NCBI GenBank assembly: GCA_002730035.1
Contig: PBYU01000054.1
Location: 1 to 64,000, forward strand
Length of the DNA: 64,000 bases
Reading direction: 5' to 3'
DNA from: Gammaproteobacteria bacterium
GTDB taxonomy: Bacteria > Pseudomonadota > Gammaproteobacteria > Pseudomonadales > Pseudohongiellaceae
The position numbers were made by a program, and so were the translations under genes. Below the pieces are notes generated by a model, which worked only from the letters and a program-made list of their open reading frames with translations, was not told the origin of the DNA and did no database searches. Of this stretch, positions 1 to 8,861 are shown piece after piece (within the stretch, counting starts at the first letter, position 1; every line of letters begins with the position of its first letter).

Positions 1-850
1 CACCAGTCACCAGTCCGGTAAAAGTTAACCTCAATACAATCGAATAGGACTGAAGCTGGAAGAAGGCGAGGTGCAAGCGGATAAATCCGGCGGCCGCCAC
101 CGAGAACACTAATCCGCAGAACACCATGTATGGCATTTCCAGTAATACATTGACCTCGGAAGCTGCGATCATGAAATTGATATCGCTGCCGAACACCAGC
201 TGACTGGTTGTCGCGCCGACAACAGACGCGATTATCACCGGGACGAAACCGACAACGGTGTACTCCATCAGAATGACTTCCATGGCAAACACCACACCCG
301 CCATGGGTGTATTAAAAGAAGCAGCAATGCCCGCGGCCGAGCCACAGGCAACCAGCGTACGCAGACTATTGTTCGTCAGCCGCCACCATTGACCTAACAG
401 GGAGGCGATCCCGGCCCCCAAGTGAATTGCAGGACCTTCACGTCCCACACTCTGGCCGGAAACCAACGCCACGAACCCGCCCAGAAACTGCACAAGAATA
501 TTTTTCACGGGTAGCTTGCCCTGGTGATTATGCAAGCGGTCGAGTACATGGGTTACGCTGACGGAGCGGTCCTGTGCACTCACAAAATGCAACGCTACAC
601 CGATTAACAGCGCACCAGATAGTGGCAACAGAAAGCGCACCGAAAGCGACAATGATTCGAAGCCATCCCCGGTTCCTGCCAGCATGAAGAAAGAGGCATT
701 TTCTACCAACCAGCGAAACGCGACTATCAGCAAAGACGCTGCGATGCCGGAGATAATCCCCAGCACAACCAACTGAGGAAGTGCATCGTGGTATGCGAGC
801 CGGTTCTGAAATTCTCGAAAGGCTGTTCTTAGGGTAGTTTTTAATGACAT
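1..850 (-). CDS. ClC-family chloride channel/transporter, partial (3' end outside window)
   Basis: Inner-membrane anion channel or H+/Cl- exchanger. I translated it by hand: it opens at the ATG complementary to 848-850 and stays open for 283 codons to the window edge. The ClC hallmark GREGPAIHLG lies near residues 137-146, with the gating Glu in GREGP, followed by GSAAGIAASFNTPMAG near 170-185. The conserved GSGIP chloride motif of E. coli ClcA is not visible; the stretch HNHQGKLP stands at its place. In my alignment the internal proton glutamate (second E of the EE in ClcA) is Val (FAMEV), which may favour channel rather than exchanger behaviour; that is inference. It is co-directional with the efflux operon, 60 nt beyond its last gene. 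Confidence 0.92.
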   Translation of the reverse strand, partial: MSLKTTLRTAFREFQNRLAYHDALPQLVVLGIISGIAASLLIVAFRWLVENASFFMLAGTGDGFESLSLSVRFLLPLSGALLIGVALHFVSAQDRSVSVTHVLDRLHNHQGKLPVKNILVQFLGGFVALVSGQSVGREGPAIHLGAGIASLLGQWWRLTNNSLRTLVACGSAAGIAASFNTPMAGVVFAMEVILMEYTVVGFVPVIIASVVGATTSQLVFGSDINFMIAASEVNVLLEMPYMVFCGLVFSVAAAGFIRLHLAFFQLQSYSIVLRLTFTGLVTG

Positions 851-910
851 CACAAAGCTAAGAGAATGTCCTGCAAGACAATCTTCAGGGTTATGCAATT
901 ATTCGGCTCG

Positions 911-2263
911 TTACTCGTGTCGTAATGCTTCGACCGGATCCATATCCGCTGCGCGCATGCTTGGGTAAATCCCGAATACAACCCCGATCATAGCAGAGAT
1001 CGAAAACGCCAATATCGGAGCAACCGGCGTCACGATAGTAGTCATACCCCAGAAGATTGAGATGACAAACGGAATAATAATACCCAATACCACGCCAATC
1101 AGGCCTCCAACGCCTGACAAGATAACTGCTTCGACGAGAAACTGCGCAATAATATCCCGCTTCTTGGCACCCAGGGCGCGGCGAATTCCAATCTCTCGCG
1201 TGCGTTCAGTGACGCTGGCCAACATGATATTCATGATGCCAATACCGCCCACCAACAGTGAGATACCGGCAATGGCACCGGCAACGATTTGATCACGCAA
1301 GGCGCTCTCCTCTGCCTGTCTTAACAGTGCCAGTGGTATCTCGATCGTGTAATCAACATCCCGATGTCGGCGCTGCAGGATCTGATCGATGATTTCACCG
1401 ACTTCAATAACCGCTTCCTGGTCTTCCACCTGGATAATGGCTTCGTGCAGCTCGACTGTCTCCGACTCCATCCCACCAGCCGTCTGCCGGGTAGTGGTCT
1501 CACCGAAACGACTTTTCGATGCAGTGAATGGAATAAACACTCGAGAAGGCGCGGCGTTAGAACTTCCCGCCTGATTCTGGCCCAGGTTGGAAAATCCTTC
1601 GGACTCCATGATGCCGACGACGTTGTAGTAATCGCTATCAATCTTAATGGAATTTCCGAGAGGATTGTCAATTGGAAACAACTCGCTGGCGACCTCGTCA
1701 CTGAGCACCACCACATTGGCATGGTCCCGCATTTCCGATTCGCTGAAAAATCGTCCGGCACGCAGGTTGTAGTTGCGCGAAATAGGATAGTCCACCGCAG
1801 TGCCAACAACATCTGTGTTCATGCTGATACCGAGGTTCCACACGTTTTTCTTCACAATACGCGAAGCGATAACATTTGAGACTCCCGGTATGGTGTCTCG
1901 AATGGTAGTGATGTCGGCATTAGTCAGTCCGTATATCACCGCCTGTGGAGGACCGAAACCGCGCTGGGTACTTTCTTCGACTGCGGCTGGTTTGACACTC
2001 TTGATAAGGATATTGCTGGCACCCAGATCGCGAAACTGTTGCTGAGCTTCGAAGCTGGCGCCTTCACTCACTGCCAGCATGGCAATAACTGCGGCGACAC
2101 CGATGACGATGCCGAGTACGGTCAGCATGGAACGCAAGCCATGGGAGAAAATACTCTTGACGCCAACCTGGGTGATTTTCTTGAAACGCACCAGATTGAA
2201 TTTCGAGCGAGATGCTGCCCGAGCTTGATGTTCTACAAATGTATCAAGCGTGAAGTCGCTCAT
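911..2263 (-). CDS. MacB-type ABC transporter permease (FtsX-like)
   Basis: Inner-membrane permease of a tripartite efflux system, 450 residues, without the ATPase domain that is fused in true MacB. An N-terminal TM (LTVLGIVIGVAAVIAML) is followed by a periplasmic MacB_PCD-like domain and an FtsX domain with three TMs and the conserved TERTREIGIRRALGA segment. The C-terminus DPVEALRHE is typical of MacB/LolC-family permeases. I chose the ATG at 2263 (MSDFTLD) because GGAG sits a few bases upstream; a longer frame from 2323 is open. The start overlaps the end of the ATPase gene by 20 nt, so translation is probably coupled. Substrate unknown. Confidence 0.9.
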   Translation of the reverse strand: MSDFTLDTFVEHQARAASRSKFNLVRFKKITQVGVKSIFSHGLRSMLTVLGIVIGVAAVIAMLAVSEGASFEAQQQFRDLGASNILIKSVKPAAVEESTQRGFGPPQAVIYGLTNADITTIRDTIPGVSNVIASRIVKKNVWNLGISMNTDVVGTAVDYPISRNYNLRAGRFFSESEMRDHANVVVLSDEVASELFPIDNPLGNSIKIDSDYYNVVGIMESEGFSNLGQNQAGSSNAAPSRVFIPFTASKSRFGETTTRQTAGGMESETVELHEAIIQVEDQEAVIEVGEIIDQILQRRHRDVDYTIEIPLALLRQAEESALRDQIVAGAIAGISLLVGGIGIMNIMLASVTERTREIGIRRALGAKKRDIIAQFLVEAVILSGVGGLIGVVLGIIIPFVISIFWGMTTIVTPVAPILAFSISAMIGVVFGIYPSMRAADMDPVEALRHE

Positions 2264-2996
2264 CGCTCTCCACCGTGCCATCAATGAGCCGAATTTCCCG
2301 TTTGGTTCGCTCCGCCAGTTCATCGGAGTGCGTCACCATGATCAGGGTCTTGCCCTGAGCATGCAGGTCATCAAATAGTTTCAGAATCTCGGCGCCAGAT
2401 TTTGTATCCAGATTACCGGTCGGTTCATCCGCGAGGATGATCAGTGGATCTACCGCTAGCGCCCTGGCAATTGCTACCCGTTGTTGTTGACCGCCGGACA
2501 ATTCGAAGGGTTTGTGATCCAGTCGGTCCTCCAGGCCCACCCGTTCGGCCAGTCCCATGGCAATCTCATGACTCTCAGATTCGGAATAACCCTGGTAGAA
2601 CAGAGGCATCTCGATGTTCTCCAGCACATCCAGCTGCTGAATAAGGTTATAGGATTGAAAGATAAATCCCAGCCTGGCTCCTCGAATGCCGGATAGCTCG
2701 TCATCTCCCAACTGCGAAGTGTCTTCGCTACCAAGGTAGTACTTTCCTTCGGTGGCTTGATCGAGGCAGCCCAAGATATTCATGAGAGTTGATTTGCCAC
2801 AACCGGATGGACCCATGATGCTGATGTAATCTCCGGCATAGAAATCCAGTGAGATGCCATGCAATACCTCGACCGACAATGCTCCCATGTAATAAGTCTT
2901 GCGAATGTCTTCCAGTCTCGCGACGACCGATTGGCCAGCAACGAGTCCGGGGCTAGGGATTGCCCCTTGAGCGGAATGGGAATCGAGGGTAGTCAT
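2244..2996 (-). CDS. ABC transporter ATP-binding protein, MacB/LolD type
   Basis: Cytoplasmic ATPase that drives the adjacent permease; 250 residues. Walker A GPSGCGKST is near 62-70, the Q-loop is in FQSYNL, the signature LSGGQQQR is near 166-173, and Walker B with the catalytic Glu is in LIILADEP near 185-192, followed by the H-loop (VTHSD). The 20-odd residues before the domain are not conserved. The gene starts 15 nt after the adaptor gene ends and overlaps the permease gene, so the order is channel, adaptor, ATPase, permease in one transcript. LolD-like ATPases work either in MacAB-type export or in lipoprotein release; the adaptor and TolC neighbours argue for export. Confidence 0.95.
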   Translation of the reverse strand: MTTLDSHSAQGAIPSPGLVAGQSVVARLEDIRKTYYMGALSVEVLHGISLDFYAGDYISIMGPSGCGKSTLMNILGCLDQATEGKYYLGSEDTSQLGDDELSGIRGARLGFIFQSYNLIQQLDVLENIEMPLFYQGYSESESHEIAMGLAERVGLEDRLDHKPFELSGGQQQRVAIARALAVDPLIILADEPTGNLDTKSGAEILKLFDDLHAQGKTLIMVTHSDELAERTKREIRLIDGTVESDERLHA

Positions 2997-3011
2997 GGTA
3001 ACGGTCGAAAA

Positions 3012-5153
3012 TCAGGCACCGACATCCGTCAGGCTCTGTTGCGGTGGCAGCAGCAGCACTTCTTCGCCTTCCCGCAGTCCGCTGGTGATTTCGATATATG
3101 ATTTGGAAAAAGCGCCGATCTCCACTTCTCTGCGTTGCGGGCTGCCGCCGTTTGCGACGTAAACTACTCGCTTGTCGTCCCAGTAAGTCACTGCCTGCAC
3201 TGGCACATAGATCACATCGCCAAGACTCTGTACAAGAATTTCAATTTCGGAGCTCATACCGGGGCGAAGCCAGTCGTGGGTGCCATCAATCTTTATAGTG
3301 GTGGGGTAAACTTTAAGATCAGGATTCATAAATGCATTGGCCGAATCTGCGACTACTGCCACTTTGATTACAGTGCCTGTGAGTTCCTGATCGGGAAAGG
3401 CGTCAATTGACACTTTTACACGCTGCCCAACCGCAACTCGCTGCACTGCCGATTCATGGATATTAGTCTTGACCGCCATCTCCCGCATATCGGGAATAGT
3501 GAGTATCGCCTGGCGTTCCCGGATGGTAGCACCTTCCTGGATCGCTTCCTGACTACTGCCACGGTAGCGCTGCGAATTCTGGTTCGACGCACCATAGACC
3601 ACCAGGCCTGGTCTTTCTGCCCGGATAGTAGCCAGCTCGATCTGCTCGTTGATGTCCGCCAGTTTCACCCGCTCCAGGTTGAACTTGCGTTCGGCGGAGC
3701 TGAACCTGGCTTCTTCCTGGGCCTTCTCAGCAATGTTTTCCTTGAGCTGACGCTGATAGCCCATCACGGCGTTTTCAAAATCGGACAGTTTCTGCTCCGC
3801 GTCTTTAGGAAACGTGTATTGAATGTACAGGCTTAGCGCGGTCTCTTTCTCCGCCTCCTTGTTGCGCGACTTGCTCAGATTGAGTTCTTCTGCCTCCAGT
3901 TCTGTCGGTGTGATAAAACCGCGGTCTTCCAGCCGGCGTTGCCCTTCGATACGGTCCTGGGCTAGCAGGTACTCTTCCTGAGAAACCTGCAGGTCATCCT
4001 GCAGTGAGCGTAGTTGCTGCTTGGCCTCGCCATCTTCCAGATTCTCGATATCCGCATATTGAGTGAAGTCCAGGGTATCGCGGATTGCCATGTAGCTATC
4101 ATCCATTAGCAGGGTCACTTCAAAGTCCGGGCCTTCCGCTGCCAACGGCTCCAGTCTCAGCTCGGTGGGCTCACTATTGCTACGTGGACCATCCGGAACA
4201 GACACAGCAGGTGCCGCCGCAATAGCCTGACCCCTGTCCTGACCGCGATTCTGGCCACGGCCGGGCCCACCCGGTCCGCGCCCTCCACCGGGAAAGCCTC
4301 CCTGTGAGAAACTCTGCATTCTCTCCAGCATCTCTGCCGGGAGCACACCATCATTTTCGGCCATCATCTGTTCGATACGCTCGCGCATCGGCTCCGGGAT
4401 GGATGACAGGTCAGTAGGATCGAATGCAGATTGGGCGCTTCTTTGTGAGGCGATGTTTTGCAGTGTGCTATCGTCTGAAAGTGCCGATGTAGTTGCTACT
4501 GCCGCCAGATCGGCCGCTTCGACCCGAGCCAGGCGTTCTTCGATTTCCAGCTGTTCGATGATTTCTGTAACCACGTTGCCACCCAGAAATTTCTCGAAAT
4601 CCAGGCGTGCAAAGCGCATCTCCTGACGGGCATCGTTCAGCTCGGTCATGTTTTCATTCAGCTGAATTTCGTATTGGGCCCTGCGTTCGATAAAGGTGGC
4701 TTCTGCAGTCTCAACCGCAATTTCCTGGTTGAGTTGCTGGTCGATCAGCTGGGACTTATCCAGTTCCACCAGAATCAGTCCATCGTCTACATCGGCAGGG
4801 GTCACCTGATACCCCTCTTCGACGATATTGAGAATCTTGACGCCTTCACGCCCCTTGATGCGGGAGCGGATTTCCTGGGATTGCATGGCCTCGAGCGAGC
4901 CCCCTTCCAAAACCGTAATATCCAGGTCGCCGCGGCGCGCCTGAAACGTGATGCTGCTTTCAAAATCTGAGGAATTACCACCAAAGCTGAAAAGTACCAA
5001 CAGTACCAGCACACCCGCAGCTCCGCTGACTGTGTACTGAACAGGCTTGCTGGCGGCAAGAAAGCGAGACCGCATAGCTGCCGCTGATTCCTGCACCGGT
5101 TGAGGAATCCGGTCTTTTAACTGCGACAGAAAACCTGGCTTATCGAGGCTCAT
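3012..5153 (-). CDS. HlyD/MacA-type periplasmic adaptor, oversized with Gly/Arg-rich insertion
   Basis: Membrane-fusion protein linking the inner-membrane ABC pair to the TolC-like channel. It has one N-terminal TM (YTVSGAAGVLVLLVLF, about residues 40-56), long charged stretches that should form the coiled-coil hairpin, and C-terminal lipoyl/beta-barrel parts (RAERPGLVVYG; VSIDAFPDQELTGTVIKV; ending in a MacA-like LREGEEVLL). At 713 residues it is about twice the usual MacA length. The extra sequence includes a low-complexity Gly/Pro/Arg/Gln block (about residues 290-320) inside the hairpin region. The start at 5153 follows GGAGGAAGG; a longer frame reaches 5189. The gene overlaps the end of the TolC-like gene by 14 nt. 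Confidence 0.9.
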   Translation of the reverse strand: MSLDKPGFLSQLKDRIPQPVQESAAAMRSRFLAASKPVQYTVSGAAGVLVLLVLFSFGGNSSDFESSITFQARRGDLDITVLEGGSLEAMQSQEIRSRIKGREGVKILNIVEEGYQVTPADVDDGLILVELDKSQLIDQQLNQEIAVETAEATFIERRAQYEIQLNENMTELNDARQEMRFARLDFEKFLGGNVVTEIIEQLEIEERLARVEAADLAAVATTSALSDDSTLQNIASQRSAQSAFDPTDLSSIPEPMRERIEQMMAENDGVLPAEMLERMQSFSQGGFPGGGRGPGGPGRGQNRGQDRGQAIAAAPAVSVPDGPRSNSEPTELRLEPLAAEGPDFEVTLLMDDSYMAIRDTLDFTQYADIENLEDGEAKQQLRSLQDDLQVSQEEYLLAQDRIEGQRRLEDRGFITPTELEAEELNLSKSRNKEAEKETALSLYIQYTFPKDAEQKLSDFENAVMGYQRQLKENIAEKAQEEARFSSAERKFNLERVKLADINEQIELATIRAERPGLVVYGASNQNSQRYRGSSQEAIQEGATIRERQAILTIPDMREMAVKTNIHESAVQRVAVGQRVKVSIDAFPDQELTGTVIKVAVVADSANAFMNPDLKVYPTTIKIDGTHDWLRPGMSSEIEILVQSLGDVIYVPVQAVTYWDDKRVVYVANGGSPQRREVEIGAFSKSYIEITSGLREGEEVLLLPPQQSLTDVGA

Positions 5154-6831
5154 CGATACCTTCCTCCCACTGTCCATTGTCATCGACATAGAGTAAGCCT
5201 ACGTCTCTCCAAAATTCCAGTTTTGCAATATTATGTTCGACGATAGAACTCACCAGCTCGGTTCTCGCTGCCGTCAAATCATTCTGTGAATCCACCGTGT
5301 CCTGAATATCACCCAGACCCAGTTCCGCCCGGAGCTCCGCCTCTTCGACACGCCGCTCGTTGATCTCCACGCTGGTCACGCTGATATCGTAACTCTTACG
5401 GGCCTCGTTCATGCGTCGCCAGGTGTCTAATACATTGAGTTTTATCTCGTCCAGCGCTAGAAGATAGTCTCGCGTTGTCGCATCGTAGTCGATCAGGCTG
5501 CGCCGGTAATTATTCCGCTCCAGCTTGGTATCCACCGGCAGGTCCACATCCAGGCCTGCGCTATAAACGGTGTTTTCGAAGTCGAGCTCTCCAGGTGTCA
5601 GCGAGGTGGAACTCGGTACCGAGGCTACCAGGGCGAGATTCAGAGTCGGGCTTAGAGCATTGGCGGCGACTTCAATTCTTCTTGCACTGTCCTGCACGCG
5701 GTCCAACTGGGTGTATAAATCCAGACGTGTCTGGATCGCCATTTCAGTGGCCTGCTCCAGGCTGATATCGGGACTGTCCATTCCCGTCTCAGTAATCAGC
5801 GTCATCTCGTTATCGTCAAGAATAATAGTATCATCGGCATCAAGACCGATAAGTATCTTGAAATTGTCCAGACTGCGTTTGTAGCGGGTAATCGATGAGG
5901 TCCAACGCAGGTCTGCCTGCAACGAAGATTGTTCCAAGCGCCCCACTTCAAGCAAGGTGGTGAGTCCCTCTGCCTGAAAAGCCTGCTCTCTTTCCAGTGA
6001 CAGGTTATTCGCCAACAGGCCGGCGTAGTTGTTCGTGGCAGTCTCTCGATTGAGCAGTATCGAGTAGTAATCAGAAGCAACGCGCACGGCAAAACTCTTG
6101 CGGAAACGGGTGAAATCCCGCAGCTGATAAAGCAGGTCGCGTTCAGCCTGCATCAGCACTTCGGTTTCGATATCAGTTCCAAAATTTCTGATCAACGGTT
6201 GGGTGAATGAACCAATCAATGCGCCGGTACCGAATTCGCTGACGTCTCCGGTAAGAAAGCGGGTGAAGTTGCTGGTCAGGTTCAGGGCGATAGCCCCACC
6301 GCTCTTAAGAAAATAGCGGGCACCGAGGCTGGTAGTAGTGAAAGTGGATTCACTGGTATTCAGGTCCTGCATGCCAGTCAATGCCTGCATGTCGGTGACG
6401 AATTGATCCTCAGTGTCCCATTGGTAGTCACCGCTGCCCGTGGCCGTGAACGCAGGGACGTAACGGTAGCGATCCAGGGTCAGTGCCAGCGCTTCCAGGT
6501 AGAGTCGTTCCTTCTGGGTCTGATAATCCTTGCTGTGCTGAAATGCAAGGTCCAGGGCAGCATTGAGAGGGAGTATGCGCGCGTCAATCTCGCTGTCCGC
6601 CTCGTTGTCGAGGAATTCGAAGGATTCACTATTGGTCTGGTAAGCGCTGAGATCAACGATCTGTTCCTCATCGACGACCACGCCCGAGTTCATGCCCGGG
6701 ACCAATTCGGACTTGTCTGCTATCGCCTGGTAGCTCTCATCGTCGGCGCTGCCCCGGTAAGACGCATTGGTACAGGCCGCCATGAGACAGCTAAAAATAA
6801 GCATTATCAATAAGTTACGAAAAGCAGGCAT
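5140..6831 (-). CDS. TolC-family outer-membrane efflux lipoprotein
   Basis: Outer-membrane channel of the tripartite system, 563 residues. The N-terminus MPAFRNLLIMLIFSCLMAAC ends in a lipobox (MAAC), so the mature protein is probably lipidated like NodT/OprM channels. The body has the TolC pattern of two related halves of long amphipathic helices (AERDLLYQLRDFTRFRKSFAVRVASDYY; the later LDTWRRMNEARKSYD) and the motif AELGLGDIQDTVDSQNDL, which matches the repeat ending of OEP domains. It is the first gene of a four-gene minus-strand operon ending at 911. The 387-bp gap upstream separates it from a divergent esterase gene and should hold its promoter. Confidence 0.9.
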   Translation of the reverse strand: MPAFRNLLIMLIFSCLMAACTNASYRGSADDESYQAIADKSELVPGMNSGVVVDEEQIVDLSAYQTNSESFEFLDNEADSEIDARILPLNAALDLAFQHSKDYQTQKERLYLEALALTLDRYRYVPAFTATGSGDYQWDTEDQFVTDMQALTGMQDLNTSESTFTTTSLGARYFLKSGGAIALNLTSNFTRFLTGDVSEFGTGALIGSFTQPLIRNFGTDIETEVLMQAERDLLYQLRDFTRFRKSFAVRVASDYYSILLNRETATNNYAGLLANNLSLEREQAFQAEGLTTLLEVGRLEQSSLQADLRWTSSITRYKRSLDNFKILIGLDADDTIILDDNEMTLITETGMDSPDISLEQATEMAIQTRLDLYTQLDRVQDSARRIEVAANALSPTLNLALVASVPSSTSLTPGELDFENTVYSAGLDVDLPVDTKLERNNYRRSLIDYDATTRDYLLALDEIKLNVLDTWRRMNEARKSYDISVTSVEINERRVEEAELRAELGLGDIQDTVDSQNDLTAARTELVSSIVEHNIAKLEFWRDVGLLYVDDNGQWEEGIDEPR

Positions 6832-7218
6832 AGAAATACCAGTGTTTCTAGAATCAGGGACTCAACTGAAGGATTATACGCCCCAATTCGCAATTTCCGT
6901 CACTATTTAGCGACCAAGTGCCTGTGAGGTACGAGGGATAACAATATGATTTCTGTCCCGTTTTTCTTACACTACCCCACTGCTAACTCGCTGGAGCAAG
7001 AATGAAGCACAAGACCTTGCTAATATTGAGTTGCCCGTTCACTTATTGGGGCGGCTACGCACAGATGGCTCAGGTGCAATAGTAGGCTAGAAACTAGAGA
7101 AAAGAATAAAAAGTGTAGTGCGAAACAACAGTGGAATTCTTCTGGATGTATTCTGGATTGCGATTCACTACCAATCCCCTGCTGACTGACTAACACTGAC
7201 AACGAAGAGGATTTAACG
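6832..7218. other. Divergent intergenic region between efflux operon and esterase
   Basis: This 387-bp gap should carry both divergent promoters. I see no convincing -35/-10 pair and no strong operator palindrome. A short reading frame with its own ribosome-binding site lies at 7002-7082 and is listed separately. The esterase has GAAGAGG just before its ATG at 7219. Confidence 0.5.
7002..7082 (+). CDS. Possible 26-residue signal-peptide-like micro-ORF
   Basis: ATG at 7002 is preceded by GGAG at a good distance and runs 26 codons to TAG. The peptide begins MKHKTLLILSC, which looks like the start of an exported or lipidated protein (ILSC as a weak lipobox), but it ends soon after. It may be a leader peptide of the downstream esterase gene, the stump of a lost exported gene, or chance. 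Only the frame and the upstream GGAG support it. Confidence 0.22.
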   Translation: MKHKTLLILSCPFTYWGGYAQMAQVQ

Positions 7219-8748
7219 ATGCGATTTTTATTGGCTGCCTTAGCCTTCTGTTTTTCATGTGGCCTGCTGGCCGATTCGGTTGTATTGGATACTCCCCAGG
7301 GAGCACTTATTGGAGAAACCACCGGACCCGGCGATTCCGTCAGCGTTTTCAAGGGTATTCCCTTCGCCGCACCTCCCACCGGCAACAGACGCTGGCAACC
7401 ACCGGCCGATCCCAGCAATTGGGGAGGTGAACTGGTTGCGACGGCATTCGGGCCGAATTGTATGCAGGAGCCGTATGCGGAGAATTCATTTTTCTATCGT
7501 CCGGCACGCCTCACCAGTGAGGACTGTCTGTACCTAAATGTCTGGACTGCAGAAGAAGCCAATGCAGAACTGCCGGTCATGGTGTGGATTCACGGCGGTG
7601 CCTTGACCCGGGGCAGCGGTGCGACTGCGACTTACGATGGAACGAACCTGGCGCAGAAAGGCGTGGTACTGGTGACCATCAATTACCGGCTCGGTGTATT
7701 TGGATATTTCGCGCATCCGGAGTTGATCGATGAGTCGGGCAACAACGCCGCTGGAAACTATGGCGTGCTGGACCAGATCAAAGCCCTGCAATGGGTTCAG
7801 AGCAATATCGCTGCCTTCGGCGGCGACCCGGACAATGTGACGATCTTCGGCGAGTCAGCCGGTTCCTGGAGCGTGAATTTATTGGCGGCTTCGCCGCTGG
7901 CAAAAGGTTTGTTTCATAAAGCAATCGGAGAGAGCGGTGCCCGACTCGACCCTCGAATGACACTCGGCCAGGCTGCCAGCCAGGGAGCCAGCCTGGGCGA
8001 ATCCCTGAATGCTAATTCACTTCAGGCATTACGTGCTGTTCCGGCACTCGATTTACACAACGCGGCGGTAGAAACTCGTTTTCGCACCGATGGCATTGTC
8101 GACGGCTGGGTTATTCCAGATCAGCCTTTCAATCTTTTTTCCGAAGGCAAGCAGAACAAGGTGCCAGCTCTAATTGGTTATAATGCCGAGGAAGGCACCA
8201 CACTTGGAGCACTGAGTCGTATTCCCGAGAATGACGATGTGCACATTTCGCGCGCTAGAGAGATTTACGGTGACCTTGCAGACGAATACCTTCAGCTGTA
8301 TCCCGCCAGCGATCTGCGCAAATCGACGCTGGACGGATATCGTGATGGTGGCTTCGGCTGGAACTCGCTCACCTGGGTGCGGATGACTGCCAATGTCGAT
8401 GAAGACGCTTACCTCTATTTCTTCAGCCACCGCCCTCCGGGTCCCATGCAGGATGAGCTGGGTGCTTACCATGCTGCTGAAATAGCCTACGCATTTGATA
8501 ACACGCATACATTGCGCAACCCGGCCACCGCAGAGGATCGTCAGATCGCTGACATCATGTCCGACTACTGGGTAAATTTCGCCAGGACCGGCAATCCAAA
8601 TGGTACGGGACTACCGCAGTGGCAGCCCTATACGCGTGCCGATCCAAACTACGTGGAATTGAATGTAACCGCCCGACCTGATTCAGACCTCACTCCCGGG
8701 GCATGGGATCTATTTGACAAAGTAATGCAGCAACGCCGGCAACGATGA
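7219..8748 (+). CDS. Secreted type-B carboxylesterase
   Basis: Serine hydrolase of the carboxylesterase/cholinesterase alpha/beta-hydrolase family, expected to cleave carboxylic esters in the periplasm or outside. It has 509 residues with a Sec signal peptide (MRFLLAALAFCFSCGLLA). The oxyanion-hole HGG is near 125-127, the family motif EDCLYLNVW near 101-109, the nucleophile Ser in GESAGS near 211-216, the acidic partner probably in YNAEEGT, and the His in GAYHAAEIAYAF. The common GESAGG/GESAGA is GESAGS here, a tolerated variant. GAAGAGG before the ATG fits a ribosome-binding site. It stands alone in its orientation after the divergent efflux operon; natural substrate unknown. Confidence 0.92.
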   Translation: MRFLLAALAFCFSCGLLADSVVLDTPQGALIGETTGPGDSVSVFKGIPFAAPPTGNRRWQPPADPSNWGGELVATAFGPNCMQEPYAENSFFYRPARLTSEDCLYLNVWTAEEANAELPVMVWIHGGALTRGSGATATYDGTNLAQKGVVLVTINYRLGVFGYFAHPELIDESGNNAAGNYGVLDQIKALQWVQSNIAAFGGDPDNVTIFGESAGSWSVNLLAASPLAKGLFHKAIGESGARLDPRMTLGQAASQGASLGESLNANSLQALRAVPALDLHNAAVETRFRTDGIVDGWVIPDQPFNLFSEGKQNKVPALIGYNAEEGTTLGALSRIPENDDVHISRAREIYGDLADEYLQLYPASDLRKSTLDGYRDGGFGWNSLTWVRMTANVDEDAYLYFFSHRPPGPMQDELGAYHAAEIAYAFDNTHTLRNPATAEDRQIADIMSDYWVNFARTGNPNGTGLPQWQPYTRADPNYVELNVTARPDSDLTPGAWDLFDKVMQQRRQR

Positions 8749-8844
8749 GGGAACATGGGTACTAACTTACAAGGTCAACACATTCCTGGGTCAGCACGCC
8801 TTGATAGCAGAATTGGCTGTGGGCCAGAGTGGTCAACTACTTGT

Positions 8845-8858
8845 TCAGAGGGTCCTTA
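8845..8858 (-). repeat. Copy of a 14-bp motif TWRGGRYCCTCTGA (reverse orientation)
   Basis: Top strand TCAGAGGGTCCTTA, complement TAAGGACCCTCTGA. It matches 12 of 14 positions of the copy at 12963 and lies directly before the ATG at 8862. It may act as, or overlap, the ribosome-binding region (GAGGG). Function unknown. Confidence 0.35.
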
Positions 8859-8861
8859 GTC

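Noticed and set aside
2039-2287. Plus-strand frame inside the permease gene
   Set aside because: No ribosome-binding site and no family resemblance; the minus-strand MacB-type permease explains the sequence.
7020-7418. 132-residue minus-strand frame overlapping the esterase start
   Set aside because: It covers the esterase signal peptide and N-terminus in antisense and has no resemblance to a protein family.
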